Below, in pieces: positions 28,355 to 45,177 of a DNA stretch of 64,000 nucleotides. The notes below the pieces were generated by a model. That model saw only the letters and a program-made list of their open reading frames with translations, was not told the DNA's origin and did no database searches. Each line of letters starts with the position of its first letter. The stretch's first letter is position 1. The stretch spans positions 9,362,001 through 9,426,000 of the forward strand of contig CAVNZM010000006.1 in NCBI GenBank assembly GCA_963693365.1, in the 5' to 3' direction. The position numbers and the translations under genes are program-made. Source of the stretch: Amoebidium appalachense. Lineage: Eukaryota > Ichthyosporea.

Positions 28355-30503
28355 TTCTCCCCCCGCCCTCACCATGGCCCCTGCGTACGTGCATGCTTGT
28401 GTGTTTCTGTATACACTTGTGGTTTGGGACAGTATTCGCTGTTTGATGGTGTGTGTTTTTGTTTTTGTTGTGTTTTTTTTTTTTTTTTTTGGGGGGGGGG
28501 GGGGTCGAGACACGATGCAAGGATTTCTCATTATGGAAGAACGAATGTTGGCTCAGTCCCTGTTGTCTACTTTGAGTAGGGGAGTATGAAATTGGATGGT
28601 TCTGTAAGTGCATTGCAAAATGTATGCAGCCACGGTAGTCGTGGTTATTTTTTTAAAGCTGGAATGTAGGTGTAATCGATATACTATGCTCTGCAGGCTA
28701 TAGCTTCGAGCCAGGTACAGGATTGCCTGGGTAGCAAGTAGAATAAAGAGTTGACCTGTGCGCTCAGATAGCAGATATACAATGCATATTACGCACACAT
28801 CCCATGCGCACACATGCGAAAGCGAAGAAAAGAGAAATAATTGTCTAGCCTAAAATTTCGGCCCCGACCAGCGGCGCGCGCGCGAAAGACTACAAGATCA
28901 ATTACGTCATCTAATGGTCTGCGCAATGTAGACTAAAAGTTTTTCGACCGCCGCTGGTGGGGCGGCCTGGACCTTACGGAGCTGCACCACTGCAGGTTTC
29001 CATTGGCTAATCCGATTGTCGCCATAATTTCTCTCTGTGACATTCCAGCAATCTAGATCTAGCCAATGTAAACCTACAGTGTTTGAGCAGGGGCAAATGC
29101 TTTTTCAATGATATTTTCCTACGATCTAGATGTAGCCAATGTTAACCTGCACTGTTTGAGCGAAGCGGGTGCTTTCTAGCGGAAGTGAGTGAAGAAGGGT
29201 TTTCAGCCTTCAAGCGTTTTGGGCATTTACGGTCGCAAACATGTAATAAAATAGATTTATTATGTCCCTATTTATTCAATATGGCGTAATCATTTATACG
29301 CTTTTAGAAAAAAAGAACTTGATTAGCGCAAGCCTTTAGGGCGGGATGCCCGCGCGTGATCAAATAAATCGATCGAAAGTTTTAAATCTAGTTAAACTGA
29401 TTTTAGGCAGCGTATTTTTTAATGAGATGCCTCCAATTGGAATCCTTGTGATCATCCCCACCAGCGGCGACTAAAAAAAAAAATCGATCACGTCATTCCG
29501 ATCACGCAAACTTGAAGCCGCTGCGTCATACAGCTCTATGCATAATCCGGAACACATTTTTGTTATATATGATGCGCACGTATATACACACTGTCAGTGA
29601 TATTGGCGCACATGCATGCACATGCATATTATGCCCTTGCGTACCATGCAACGTTCCAATGTTTTTATATACGATGGTGCCACATGCCCTTAAAAGTTTG
29701 CACAACATCAGCTCCCACATCTACCACCTACTGAGGCGGTGTCTCCTTTTTTTTTTTTTTTTTTTTTTTTTAACTTAAAAGGGACGCCTAAGTAGACGTT
29801 AAAACGTCGCACGTGCGGCAACACGTCAGTACGTGTTAGCTCCCACATGTCGTGTAGGCCAAACTCGTCTTGTGAATTTAACACTTAGCGTGACAGGTTG
29901 TGTGGAGTATTTATTTGGTCACCGTGGCACACAAATGCCTACTCAACGTGCATTATAGCATGTGTGCTTCAAGCTTACGATCAAAGATTATTTCACACAA
30001 TCGCAAAAGCACATATACATCCCGGTGCCAAGGTGTCTGTTAATAGATTGAAAGTGCCTTAGGTATAATGGGCAACTTGAAAGTGCCTTAGGAGTTCAAT
30101 GTTTTAGCGAGATTTTTACGTCATAAGTGCTATAGAGACCCTTGCCGTCCGAGTTCCAAGCCACTCCCCCCACTAGAATACCCAACAACTTCGCGAAACG
30201 CTGCGACCCGATCGGGGAACTCCCACCGGATTATAATTATTCTACAGGCAGATGGAATACAAAAAAGATGTGCAACAAGCAGACATTCGCGCGCCCAAAA
30301 AAAAACAAAAAAACAAAAAAAAACAAAAAAAAACCCCTACCAATACTTATGATTATCCACTTGTGCAACATTCAACACGTTTGTTCGACCCAATATGCCC
30401 AGTCCCATAGCCATCGCATGCATACAACCCAATCTTGTGACGTCATGTTGTGCAAAATCAGTCCAAATCAAACCAACTGCAATACCTTACATGCCCGACA
30501 TTC
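28351..30503. other. Intergenic region, mostly unique sequence
   Basis: After T- and G-tracts at about 28470-28503 this is ordinary-complexity DNA with no exon I can support. It contains a possible foldback element (28938-29482), a T-run at 29750-29770, an A/C-rich stretch at 30296-30335 and a CRE-type TGACGTCA at about 30438. Small open frames have no recognisable similarity. Confidence 0.5.
28861..29482. mobile_element. Possible MITE/foldback element with CCACCAGCGGCG ends
   Basis: The string GCCGCTGGTGGGGC at about 28951 is the inverse complement of CCCCACCAGCGGCG at about 29456, and a third copy (ACCAGCGGCG) lies at about 28867. Both outer copies are followed by related ACTA..ATC..ACGTCAT strings. 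Inside are two imperfect direct repeats (ATCTAGATSTAGCCAATGT at about 29051 and 29124, each followed by a related GTTTGAGC ending). No transposase frame is present, so it would be non-autonomous. Target-site duplications are not clear. Confidence 0.35.
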
Positions 30504-30866
30504 TTACAATAAATCCTCGGTAATATTAATTATCGGGTTAGGTGTCGCACATGTTGACACCGGTATTTGCTGCTGAAACTCCTCCACCCTCGTGCGGCGC
30601 AAAGCATCCAAGGCATCGTCCCCACTCTGTGTCCTACTGGCCACCAGCCTCTGCTCACTCTCCACGGTTGGCCTAGCCACGGACCAATCGCTATCAACCG
30701 GTGACGTGGCGCCGTGGTACAGCCGTGTGATGATGTCATCGTGCTGGTCCTTGCGCTGGTGGGTGGGGCTGGACGGGGTGCTGGGGAACTTCTTGCTCGA
30801 CCCCAGCCGGCACGTGTCCTTGAGAAAGTCAAAGCTGAGGTTGAGTCTCATGCGGCTCATGGAGCT
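30504..30866 (-). CDS. C-terminal exon of an unidentified protein
   Basis: An uninterrupted minus-strand frame with normal amino-acid composition, preceded by a good acceptor (CCCCGCAG at about 30881-30874) and ending in a stop at 30504. Translation from the internal ATG at 30860 is 118 residues: MSRMRLNLSFDFLKDT near the start, a polar middle (SPTHQRKDQHDDIITRLYHG), and a charged helix (ALDALRRTRVEEFQQQ) near the end. I do not recognise the family. The acceptor phase does not match any donor in globin exon 3, so it is not directly the next exon of that gene, although an unseen intermediate exon is possible. It may also be a short intronless gene starting at 30860. Confidence 0.4.
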   Translation of the reverse strand, partial: SSMSRMRLNLSFDFLKDTCRLGSSKKFPSTPSSPTHQRKDQHDDIITRLYHGATSPVDSDWSVARPTVESEQRLVASRTQSGDDALDALRRTRVEEFQQQIPVSTCATPNPIINITEDLL

Positions 30867-30894
30867 GGGTCGTGCACCTCTGCGGGGTTATGGG

Positions 30895-31080
30895 GGTTTA
30901 GGAGGTGTTATAGAGTGCAAAGTACACATTCATAACGGACAGCATAATGTAGATTGCAAAACACACATGTTGCAAGGAATATGCATAAGAAGCAGAGCTC
31001 ATAACGGACAATATATTGCGGATTGCAAACCACACAAAGAATATGCACAACAAGCAGAGCCCATCCTCAAGGGAGGTGGT
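30895..31080 (-). repeat. SINE-like dispersed repeat, copy J (two stacked 3' fragments)
   Basis: On the minus strand the family core (GAGGATGGGCTCTGCTTGTT, then ATTCTTTGTGTGGTTTGCAA) appears, followed by TTGTCCGTTATGAGCTCTGC, that is, a second copy of the core joined to the end of the first. It sits just upstream of the unidentified exon at 30504-30866. Confidence 0.65.
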
Positions 31081-31213
31081 TGGTGCGTGCAGGTGACAAG
31101 TATAGTTTGTGTGTCAAAGCAAATACCGGTGCAGGGGTCGTTAGCAATCGGCATCTAGGGACAGAGAACACGGCAGGCTGAGGCATACACACGGGACTCC
31201 CTGACTACCTTGT

Positions 31214-31221
<8 letters not shown>

Positions 31222-31260
<39 letters not shown>
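31222..31260. repeat. (TG)n then G-tract
   Basis: (TG)n at about 31211-31227 followed by about 32 G to 31259. A second T-run/G-tract pair lies at about 31576-31619. Confidence 0.85.
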
Positions 31261-31262
<2 letters not shown>

Positions 31263-31589
31263 TCTTGTCCTGAAAGATGATACACAACATATATAGTAAT
31301 GCAAGAATCGGATCATATGCCATGTGCAGATGTACAGGCATCGTGGGTGTGTGCTGGTGTTGCAATAGTTGGATTTGTGGCATGTGTGCATTTTTTTTTT
31401 TGGGTGGTAATGGTGGCGGTTGTCAGTGTGTGCGTGTGGGAGGGGGGGGGGGGGATATGGATGCTTGAATGTTTTGGGTACGGCTGCACAGTACAAACTA
31501 AGGTGTAGAAAAGAAAGGACGGGTGGGAGTGATGCAGGGAGGGGAGGGGGTGGGGGGTGGGGGGTTTTGAAGGGTTTTTTTTTTTTTTT

Positions 31590-31622
<33 letters not shown>

Positions 31623-31624
31623 GA

Positions 31625-31870
31625 CAGCATTATTAGAATACGAAGGATGCATTCCAACGAATTGACAACGCAGATTTTGGAAAGAAAAAAAAAAAGGTGA
31701 CGATGAGAAAGAGCACACACACGGTGTATATGCATTACAAGTAGAGCCCATCCTCATGGGAGTGCCAAGTCATGCAGAGTGCCCGTTTCGAGCCGTTCAC
31801 CTCCCGTGAGAAACCCAGCTCACCATTCGAAACTCAGAAACTGACTCACTTGAACATCGGGTAGGGCAGG
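31625..31870 (-). repeat. SINE-like dispersed repeat, copy K
   Basis: Minus-strand B-box-like string GGCTCGAAACGGG at about 31786-31798, A-box-like TGAGCTGGGTTTC upstream, core GAGGATGGGCTCTACTTG, and a diverged 3' end next to the G-tract at 31600-31619 (C-tract on the sense strand). Confidence 0.7.
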
Positions 31871-31974
31871 GTGGTGGTGGTGGTGGTGGGAGGGGGGGGG
31901 GGAGGGGGGGAGGGGGGAGCTCATGCGGGCGTCCAGTATCCTTCTAGTGCAAAAGCAAGGAAAACGAATGGTCC

Positions 31975-32036
31975 TTGTGTGTGTGTGTGTGTGTGTGCGG
32001 GGGCGTGCGTGCGTGTGCGTATGCGCGTGTGCGTGC

Positions 32037-32079
<43 letters not shown>

Positions 32080-32515
32080 TGTATGTGTGTGGTTGCACAC
32101 GTACGTGCATGCGTGACCCCCAAACCCCCGTCCCAGGCACACACCTGTCCACAGGTGTTATGTGTGTGCTTGTGTGGTTCACGTGTAGGTGTACGTCTCT
32201 GCGCATATGCTCTTGGGTGTTATGTGTGTCCGTTTATACGTGTGTGTGGGTGTGCCTGTACACGTATTCCAACATATGTGTGCATATATGAGCACGTGCG
32301 GGTGTGCATGCGCGCACTCGTGTACCCCGAAGCACGTGTGTTCGTGTATGTGTGTGTGTGCAGTCGCATGCACGTGTATCCCTGTCTGTCAGTGAGGTGT
32401 GTGTGTGTGTGTGGGTGCGCGCTTGCGCCCTTGTGTCCCCAGGCATTATGCGCGTCTGTGCATGCGCGTGCATGTGGAGATGTGGATGTGCATGCATATG
32501 TTTCCCGGTGTGCAC

Positions 32516-32562
<47 letters not shown>

Positions 32563-32914
32563 CCATACGTGTATGCAAGAGAGAAGGGGAGGGGGGAAGC
32601 GGGGGGGGGGGGGGGGGGGGGGGGGAGAGAGGGAGAGAGCGAGAGTGTGTGTGTGTGTCGGGGAGCGCGCAAGTGTGTGTGTGTGAGTGTGTGTGTGAGT
32701 GTACGTGTGTGGGTTCCACGAACACGGGTGTGCGCATGGTTGCCGGTGTGGGTGTGGCTGTGAAAAGTGAACTGCACGCTTTCACGCCTGTGTATATAAA
32801 CGTACATATGTGCTCTCGTGTGTGTGTGTGTGTGTGCGTGTGTGTTGGAGTGGGGAGGGAGGGGATAAGGGATGAGTAAGCATTAGCAGTTGGTGAACAT
32901 GGATCTGAGTGAAG

Positions 32915-32946
<32 letters not shown>

Positions 32947-32975
32947 CTATGCGTGCGTGCGTGCGTGCATGCGCG
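31975..32975. repeat. 1-kb imperfect (TG)n-rich region
   Basis: Blocks of pure (TG)n (about 31977-31997, 32039-32092, 32518-32560, 32818-32842, 32915-32933) separated by TG-rich DNA with TGCGTGCG, GTGCATGC and TATGTG variants, plus G- and GA-rich blocks at about 32600-32640. Val/Cys-rich frames on the plus strand and His/Thr-rich frames on the minus strand are not genes. No exon seen. Confidence 0.85.
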
Positions 32976-32990
32976 CACGATCAGGCACGC

Positions 32991-33463
32991 TCATTTAAGC
33001 ACGTGTTTGCATGTGTGAGCGTGTGTGCATGTGTGTTCACTCGCTTCTATTTTTTGGGACAGGGGGTAAGGCACTAACTTTACTGTCGAGGACACGACCT
33101 GACCGCCTTGTGTTGCCATTTCATCCGCCATGGCATCCACACAGCTTGGCTCGACCACAAACTTGGTCACATCACTTCCAGAGTGGCGCCGGAGGGAATA
33201 CAACGGCGACAGGAAACCCTTGTGTGGGTATGTGCATATGCCATCTGGATCGAGTTGGGCCCAAAGTGATTTACGCGATATGGACTCCCCACTGGCTGCG
33301 TGAATAAAGACTTTGCCCGTGAAAACAAGAACCGTGAGCCATGCGGCTCTCATTTCATCGGTAAATGCCTGTAGAACATGGTGGTTGGCACAGTTAGCAG
33401 GAGCACACCGACACTTTCTTGATAGCAGACTACATATTGTCAGGAAGGTGAACTGGGGGTTAA

Positions 33464-33507
<44 letters not shown>

Positions 33508-34811
33508 GAATGCCTCTTTACGTACGAAGTACACAAGAACAACGGATAACACGATGCGGAATGCAAACCATACATAAATAATATGCATAATAAGCAGAGC
33601 CCATCCTCAGGGGGGCCCCATGTCATCCACAGTACCCGAATTTCGACCTATTCACCTCGTTAACGAAACCCAACTCAGATACTGTTTCACTTGAAAATGG
33701 GTAGGTCACCCGCCTTGATCAGAGACGAGCAGGGTTACTTATGCAGACAAGGGCAGTGGGAAAGGCCGGGGGTTAAAGTTGCAGCAGTACGCAGAAGCAA
33801 GAAAAATATAGATAGGAACTCAGGAACGGGGCTTCTGGGAAGCTCCCCCGTCGCTATTTAAGTCGATACTTCCCTGGCTAACATACTACACCAGCTGAAA
33901 AGAATTAAGTCCCGAAGGCTGCAGAATTCGCAATCAGAGGGGAAAATATACACACACGATACCGACAAAGCCAATTCACACAACTTCTTAATTAAGACAA
34001 GCTCTGAAGTAGGACATACATCAAGTAAGTGTGTTTTAATTTTGAGAAGACCAACAAGCAGATAAATAGCAACACCACCCACCGAGCCAGAATAAAGGAC
34101 ACCAAACTGCCCAAGCATAAACCATGTAACCGTACCTGTGGGCCAAGCCTTGTCTCCACCATTATCAACAAGGCCTGCATCATGGGTATATATGCGTCTG
34201 CATTTATGCCCTCATCTGCGTACACCTCCTTATGTACTCCTTCCAGCAACTGCCGGAAACTGTCTTGATCCATGATGTTAACATTCACAACAACCTGCTC
34301 GAAAAGTGACGTGACGAGTGCTGCTCTGCTTGTTGGGCTCCTACGCGAACATGTGGTTAGGTGGTACTTATGGCCCCGAAAACCAGTGCGGCACACCAAA
34401 CCACCCACCTAGAAGCAGAACGTTTATTTAATTTACATTCATGACCACCATAGAAGGACCGCCTTTCGAACAGTCAAATGCCTGCACAGCGCTAAAATCG
34501 TTTCATTCATCATTCCACACTCATAGAACAGCACAACCAAGCCATTGAATCATTAAATTGTAGACTAAGTGCATGCACTCAACACACGGGCAAGTAGCTT
34601 ACCTCAAAAGAAGTGCTGCTTTTGGATATAACCTGTAGAAGGTGTCGAAAAATAGGTCGCTGATTGTCACACCCACCCACGGGTGCTTGTCTGTGTCTTT
34701 TGCTGTGACTACTAGTTTCCATGATTGAATGATCAGGTCTCGCTGAGCTGTAGATGTTACCGGGTTGCCTTCGATTTTGAGCTCGCTAAAGTCCGGGGGT
34801 ATAAAGACCAT
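32991..34811 (-). CDS. Globin-domain protein with C-terminal extension
   Basis: Three exons, 34811-34603, 34340-34136 and 33368 to a stop at 32991 (or an unseen donor near 33094), all in phase, about 263 residues. The order is that of single-domain globins: A/B helix with a conserved Trp (LIIQSWKLVV, W31), C region (FFDTFYRLYPKAALLL), E helix (SRAALVTSLFEQVVVNV), F helix with proximal His (QLLEGVHKEVYADEGI, H106), G helix (AYIPMMQALLIMVETRLG) and H helix (FTDEMRAAWLTVLVFTGKVF). It would be a haem protein for O2/NO or sensing. Two key positions look unusual: CD1, normally Phe, appears to be Leu, and E7 appears to be Ser. About 90 residues after the globin fold are unassigned. The first ATG in frame after an upstream stop is at 34811, but a 5' exon cannot be excluded. 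Confidence 0.72.
33505..33750 (-). repeat. SINE-like dispersed repeat, copy L
   Basis: Near full-length minus-strand copy: AAGTAACCCTGCTCGTCTCT at its 5' end (about 33740), A-box-like ATCTGAGTTGGG, B-box-like AGGTCGAAATTCGGG at about 33638-33652, core GAGGATGGGCTCTGCTTATT, and 3' end AGGCATTCAA abutting a 37-base G-tract (33469-33505; C on the sense strand). It lies in the globin intron 2. Confidence 0.75.
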
Positions 34812-35807
34812 TTTTGAAACAGTGTGCAGGGCAAGCAAAATACCGTTACTCTCTGGTGTGCTGGGTCATGCTGTAGCACAAGCACAGACAAAAAACGGAG
34901 GTTTTTCGAGAATTTCTGGGATGGTGAAGGCCGACTGGCAGGCTTGCCTGGAGCACTCTCTTGCAGCCTTGACTGAACAGCCCATAAGCAGGCTACCAAG
35001 ACCCCACTCACTTGACACTTGCGCCCCACCTCAACATGCTACAAGATGTGGACTGTTCATGCATGAGCCCAAAAAGATGGACGAGACACACTGATCCGTC
35101 TGCCTGTGTGGCTGTGCTACAAAATGGAGCTAGAAGGTTTTAAAGAAAAAGACACAAGTACACGCGTGAAGAAAGCTGGGCTGTACTGCTGTGTGTATTC
35201 TCTTTCGGTGTGCTAAAATACTCAGACGCTGTGTGTATTCTCTTTCGGTGTGCTAAACTACTCAGACACCGTAAAAGAGAGCTGTGTCAAGCGCTAGCCT
35301 TGATTTTTTCAATTGCAAGGCAGTGAGGCGTGAGCCACTCAAGAACCGCAAAACTTCAGTTTGCATCGATCGCAAAAGAGTGCCTCGGACTTGCCCTTTC
35401 CGCGGCCGAGTCTTTTCTTCCCGCACCGACGGTCTATTTTGTGACCCAGGACATTTTGTGACCCAGAAAACGGCTTCAATGATGGGCAAGCAACTAAAAG
35501 GTTTTCGTAAGGATGTTACGTGTCTTGTCACTTGCAACAGCTATGGCTTAAAACTTTGCGCCTAAGGGCCGTTAATCGGAGATCCCTGTCATGTGCAAGA
35601 GCCTGTTCATCGATATCCAGTGGCCCAACAAGCCCGTCCACGGTCCACTGCCAACGAGGGATCCATGTCACACGGAATATATAATAGCGGTGCGCCACAC
35701 ACAGCTGTACATGTATTTACATTCTTATATAAGTAGCTTGCTTTTTGCGTACTTTTTCTCCAAAGTTCACATCCTAATGCATACGTGAAAGCGACCATCT
35801 TTCTCGT
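34812..35807. other. Intergenic region with small tandem repeats
   Basis: Ordinary-complexity DNA between the globin 5' end and the Mpo1-family 3' end. It holds a two-copy 40-base tandem repeat (35188-35267) and a duplicated ACATTTTGTGACCCAG (about 35440-35465). Open frames at 34765-35094 and 35284-35565 have no recognisable similarity. Confidence 0.5.
35188..35267. repeat. Two-copy 40-base tandem repeat
   Basis: Units 35188-35227 and 35228-35267, each starting GCTGTGTGTATTCTCTTTCG and ending CTCAGAC plus two to three bases. They differ at only a few positions. Confidence 0.9.
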
Positions 35808-36527
35808 CTACGTCTGCTTCTGCTTAGTAGCAGCCTTGCTGGCCTTCCACTCTTTTATAGCAACTTGAACTTTCTGGTCGACCTGCTTCTCAAAATCGCT
35901 TCTAAATCCAAGACCAAACACCAGCTCCAGAAGCACAAAATACGGTGCCATCACTAAAGCCTGTGCCAGGTTATCCAACAAAGCAGGCGCCCGACCCTCA
36001 AAGGCACCGTGCCCCACAAACTGAAGCAGCCAAGCGGCAACGTGTACGGCCAAAGCAACATGGCCAGCAGCGACCCATTCAGGAAAACCAGCGGCCTCTT
36101 TGATATGCTGTTCATACCATGTCTCCTTGAACTTGTTAGCCGTTACCCAGCAGAGTGCCACAGCTGCAAAGCCCAAGACACCTGTTCCCCTTGCATCCAA
36201 AAAGAAGTAGTAGAAGGCATAGATGGCGGCGGCAGCAACGCTCCAGTTTAGGTTGATCCCAAGCTCTGCCGTGGCATCAGATGGCCACGTGCTTGTGTAG
36301 GAGAAAAACACAAGGGAAGTCCAGAAAATGGGCCATATGCACACAAGGTGAATGAGCTTGTTGACTGTGTTGTTGTGGTAAGAAGCATAGAACGTGAACT
36401 GGCTTTCCAGGTCAAAGAATTTGGGGGTGTTGGCCACGATGACCAGAACAAGTGCTATAAAACCTGCTGCAACATAGTCCTGTGTCTCTAGAAAATACCC
36501 CTCTCCCATTTTCAAAGCCTTTTGCAC
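35808..36527 (-). CDS. Mpo1/DUF962 family 2-hydroxy fatty acid dioxygenase
   Basis: Intronless 239-residue membrane protein of the Mpo1 (yeast YGL010w) / DUF962 family, ER enzymes that cleave 2-hydroxy fatty acids by Fe(II)-dependent alpha-oxidation in phytosphingosine breakdown. Diagnostic motifs are YHNNTVNKLIHLVCIWP at residues 50-66, with metal-binding-type H51 and H60, and a second His-rich segment GHVALAVHVAAWLLQFVGHG (155-174) followed by FEGRAPALLDN. Hydrophobic segments lie at about 18-33, 59-75, 95-110, 117-130, 152-172 and 190-206. The tail is Lys-rich (KASKAATKQKQ), which could act as an ER-retrieval-like tail but is not a canonical KKXX. Length matches the family (about 170-250). 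The start is the first ATG of the frame; M7 is an alternative. It is the only protein-coding gene here without introns, and it is head-to-head with Ubc13. Confidence 0.88.
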   Translation of the reverse strand: MQKALKMGEGYFLETQDYVAAGFIALVLVIVANTPKFFDLESQFTFYASYHNNTVNKLIHLVCIWPIFWTSLVFFSYTSTWPSDATAELGINLNWSVAAAAIYAFYYFFLDARGTGVLGFAAVALCWVTANKFKETWYEQHIKEAAGFPEWVAAGHVALAVHVAAWLLQFVGHGAFEGRAPALLDNLAQALVMAPYFVLLELVFGLGFRSDFEKQVDQKVQVAIKEWKASKAATKQKQT

Positions 36528-36845
36528 TTTTGCAGTTACATAAATCCTATTTTAGGTGTGTCAACTCAGTGATTCATCGCCGTGCAAAAAGCCGCTGGCT
36601 CGGCGCCAAAGGCCGGGCGGTGTGACGTCAAAGCGAGTCGTTCGTAAGTGCTGCTGAGGTTTTGGCTATTTTTCAGCGCAGAATTGCCTAATTTCAGAAG
36701 TATTCTTTGGAATTTTTGGGTTGCTGGCTCACTGCCAAATATTTTTTGAAACAAAAGGCGGTCAAATAACTAGGGAATAGAGTCGTTTATGTTGTCGTGT
36801 TTGTGGGAAAGTCTATAAATTGTAGCGCCGCTATTCGCTTTCAAA
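36528..36845. promoter_or_regulatory. Bidirectional promoter between Mpo1-family gene and Ubc13
   Basis: Only 318 bases separate the two divergent start codons, and the interval lacks any microsatellite. It contains a palindromic CRE/ATF-type TGACGTCA at 36623-36630 and GC-rich GGCGCC elements near 36602. Shared regulation is inferred from geometry; no TATA box is obvious. Confidence 0.55.
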
Positions 36846-42864
<6,019 letters not shown>

Positions 42865-43791
42865 GATCTTTAAGGGGTCAGTGTTGATGGCAAGTGGACT
42901 TTAGAGCATTATTAACCCTTAGCTGTGCACCCATGCACCCACCCAGCAGGCTGGTGTCTTGGTATCTGTTAAAGGGTCATGACGTGGTGTGATGGGGGCT
43001 CACTGGTACTTTGACTTTTTGTGATGTCGAATGTGTTGGGAGCTGCAACATGTGTTCACACTTTTTTTTTCCCCCCCCTAAATTCACACCTGCATGATGT
43101 ATATGCTTTGGGTTAAGTACCACACGAGGGTTTTTGGGATGGGGCTTTTGCATTTTCAAGATAATTGTTGATGAAAAAATGTTGACAACGTAGTTGAACA
43201 AGCAAATGGTATTTTGGAGGGTGTAAATGCAGATTTCCGGGTTCCCTGTTGTCAACTGCATAATTAAATGAACAACAGAGCTTTTTTTTGCTTCTGCTTG
43301 AGTAGTTGTTTTTGGTTTATTTCCTTTTTGGTTTATACATTTGCCTACCCTAGGATGGCGCAAAAAGAAAAAACAGTAAGAAAACTGCGGGGAACAAAAA
43401 ATAAAAATATAAAAAACATAACAATCGGCCCAACTGTAGGTTCAAGCTTCAAAGCCGTCTCCTTCGAAATTCTGAACTTCGAAGTCCACCCGAAGCCGGT
43501 TCTAAGTTTGCATGTTCTTTTATTTCCGCATTCATTCAAGGTGTAGGGCAGGGATTGGCCACTGTAACAGTTGTGTGCGATGCAAGCCTGTGTACATGCA
43601 TATGTGTGTGTGTGACACTGTGTGACGCTGTGCGTTTATGTCATTGTTGCATTAGGTATATATATTATGCATACATGGGTGGTGGGTTTGCCCCCTTGGG
43701 TTGGTGGCACCGGTGGTGGTGCACACGTGAGGGGGAGCTCGAGGGAGGGGACTCCGGGGGGTGTGGTGTGTGTGTGTTTGTGTGTGTGTGT

Positions 43792-43824
<33 letters not shown>

Positions 43825-44949
43825 TGAACCCGCCAAACGGGATGCCTTAGGGTGATCATTAGTAACTGGCCGGCACCCAAAAATGCTGAAAATGTTGAAA
43901 TTCAGTGATCATGAGGGCCAGCTGGTTCTTTCAAAGCCTGATGTTCAGGTGCACACAGTACATATCCCTACCGCCCAGTGTGTCCTTGTGGGGTTGGGGG
44001 GGGGGGGGGGGGGGGGGGGGGGTTTCAACGAAGTCGTCAACGATCAGTGGATTGTCGCGATGATCCGTGCCCTAGCAAGGGCCTGGCCCTGGGATCAACC
44101 ACGTGCATCGATATATGCGAGACGAACAAGGGCGGCCTCGAGCTCCGACTGCAGAAATATTTACATTCTGCAAAAGAAAAATATCATTCTGCGAATTTGA
44201 TTTCAACCATGATTCATTCTGGGGTTTACACACTTTTTATTGCGTGGACACTGCCGGAGGCCCAGCCACATTCGACGGCCTATTGCGTTTTCCAGCACAG
44301 CCAATCAAATGCAGCCAGTGACATATGTACATGCTAGGCAACAATGAGCGCCATCGTAGTATATGACACCCCTATTATAATATATTATGTGTAAGCAGAG
44401 GCTAGCATCGGTAGCTCCGAAAGAAAGTTAAGGCACCGGATCACAATATCATACTGTGCAGCATTAATAAGGTGATCTAGGATAGTCATCTGATTTTGTA
44501 GAACTAACAAAAGCGAAGTTATTCTCAATTTAATGCAGAGTTTATTGATATTCTCATGGCTGCTCTGAGCAGGATTATTCGGCTTCATGATAATTAGGCA
44601 GACTCTGATGAGGAACGGTATCGTGCACCTAATATAGCTACGCGAGTGCGTATCCGATAACCGTTTCGACCGGTTTTAGTCATCCCTAGGCAGAGCTTTG
44701 TTTTGTTTCTACGTGCACGAGACAACAAAGCTTGAAGCAGATTCCTACAGATTTACCAGAGGGCCTGTCATTGGATAGTAGCCACAGTACAGTCCGCGTC
44801 CGCGCGCGAGATACTGCGCTGACCAGTGCCGAGGTCATTATCTTAAAGTTTATTTAGTCGTTTTGAAAAGACTTCCAGAGTCCGTCTCTATTATCTTACC
44901 CCCCCCCCCCCCCCCCCCCTATCCGGGCGCCCTAGTGGGTTCCTGCCAC

Positions 44950-44994
<45 letters not shown>

Positions 44995-45050
44995 CGGACA
45001 AGCATCTAAGAGAGAGAAGAGAGAGAGAGGGGGGGGGGGGGGGGGGGGGG

Positions 45051-45090
<40 letters not shown>

Positions 45091-45177
45091 ACTCTGAGAG
45101 AGAGAGAAAGAATAGAAACATATTCAAGTACAGTTGGCAGAGTCTGTCTATCATAATAAAAAGCGGCCCTGCTACTG
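42865..45177. other. Intergenic region downstream of Ubc13
   Basis: Mostly ordinary-complexity DNA without a supportable exon. G-tracts lie at about 43793-43822 and 43999-44022, a C-tract at 44900-44918, a 43-base A-tract at 44951-44993 and (GA)n/G at about 45009-45115. Short frames at 43883-44337 have no recognisable similarity. Confidence 0.5.
44900..45115. repeat. C-tract, long A-tract and (GA)n block at the 3' side of the transposase
   Basis: C-tract (about 44900-44918), A-tract of 43 bases, then (GA)n interrupted by a G-tract. It lies within 70 bases of the 3' end of the minus-strand transposase frame and may mark the edge of that insertion, but no terminal inverted repeat was found. 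Confidence 0.8.

Noticed and set aside
30504-33368. Joining globin exon 3 directly to the exon at 30504-30866
   Set aside because: No donor in exon 3 has the phase required by the acceptor of the downstream exon; an intermediate exon would be needed and none is visible.
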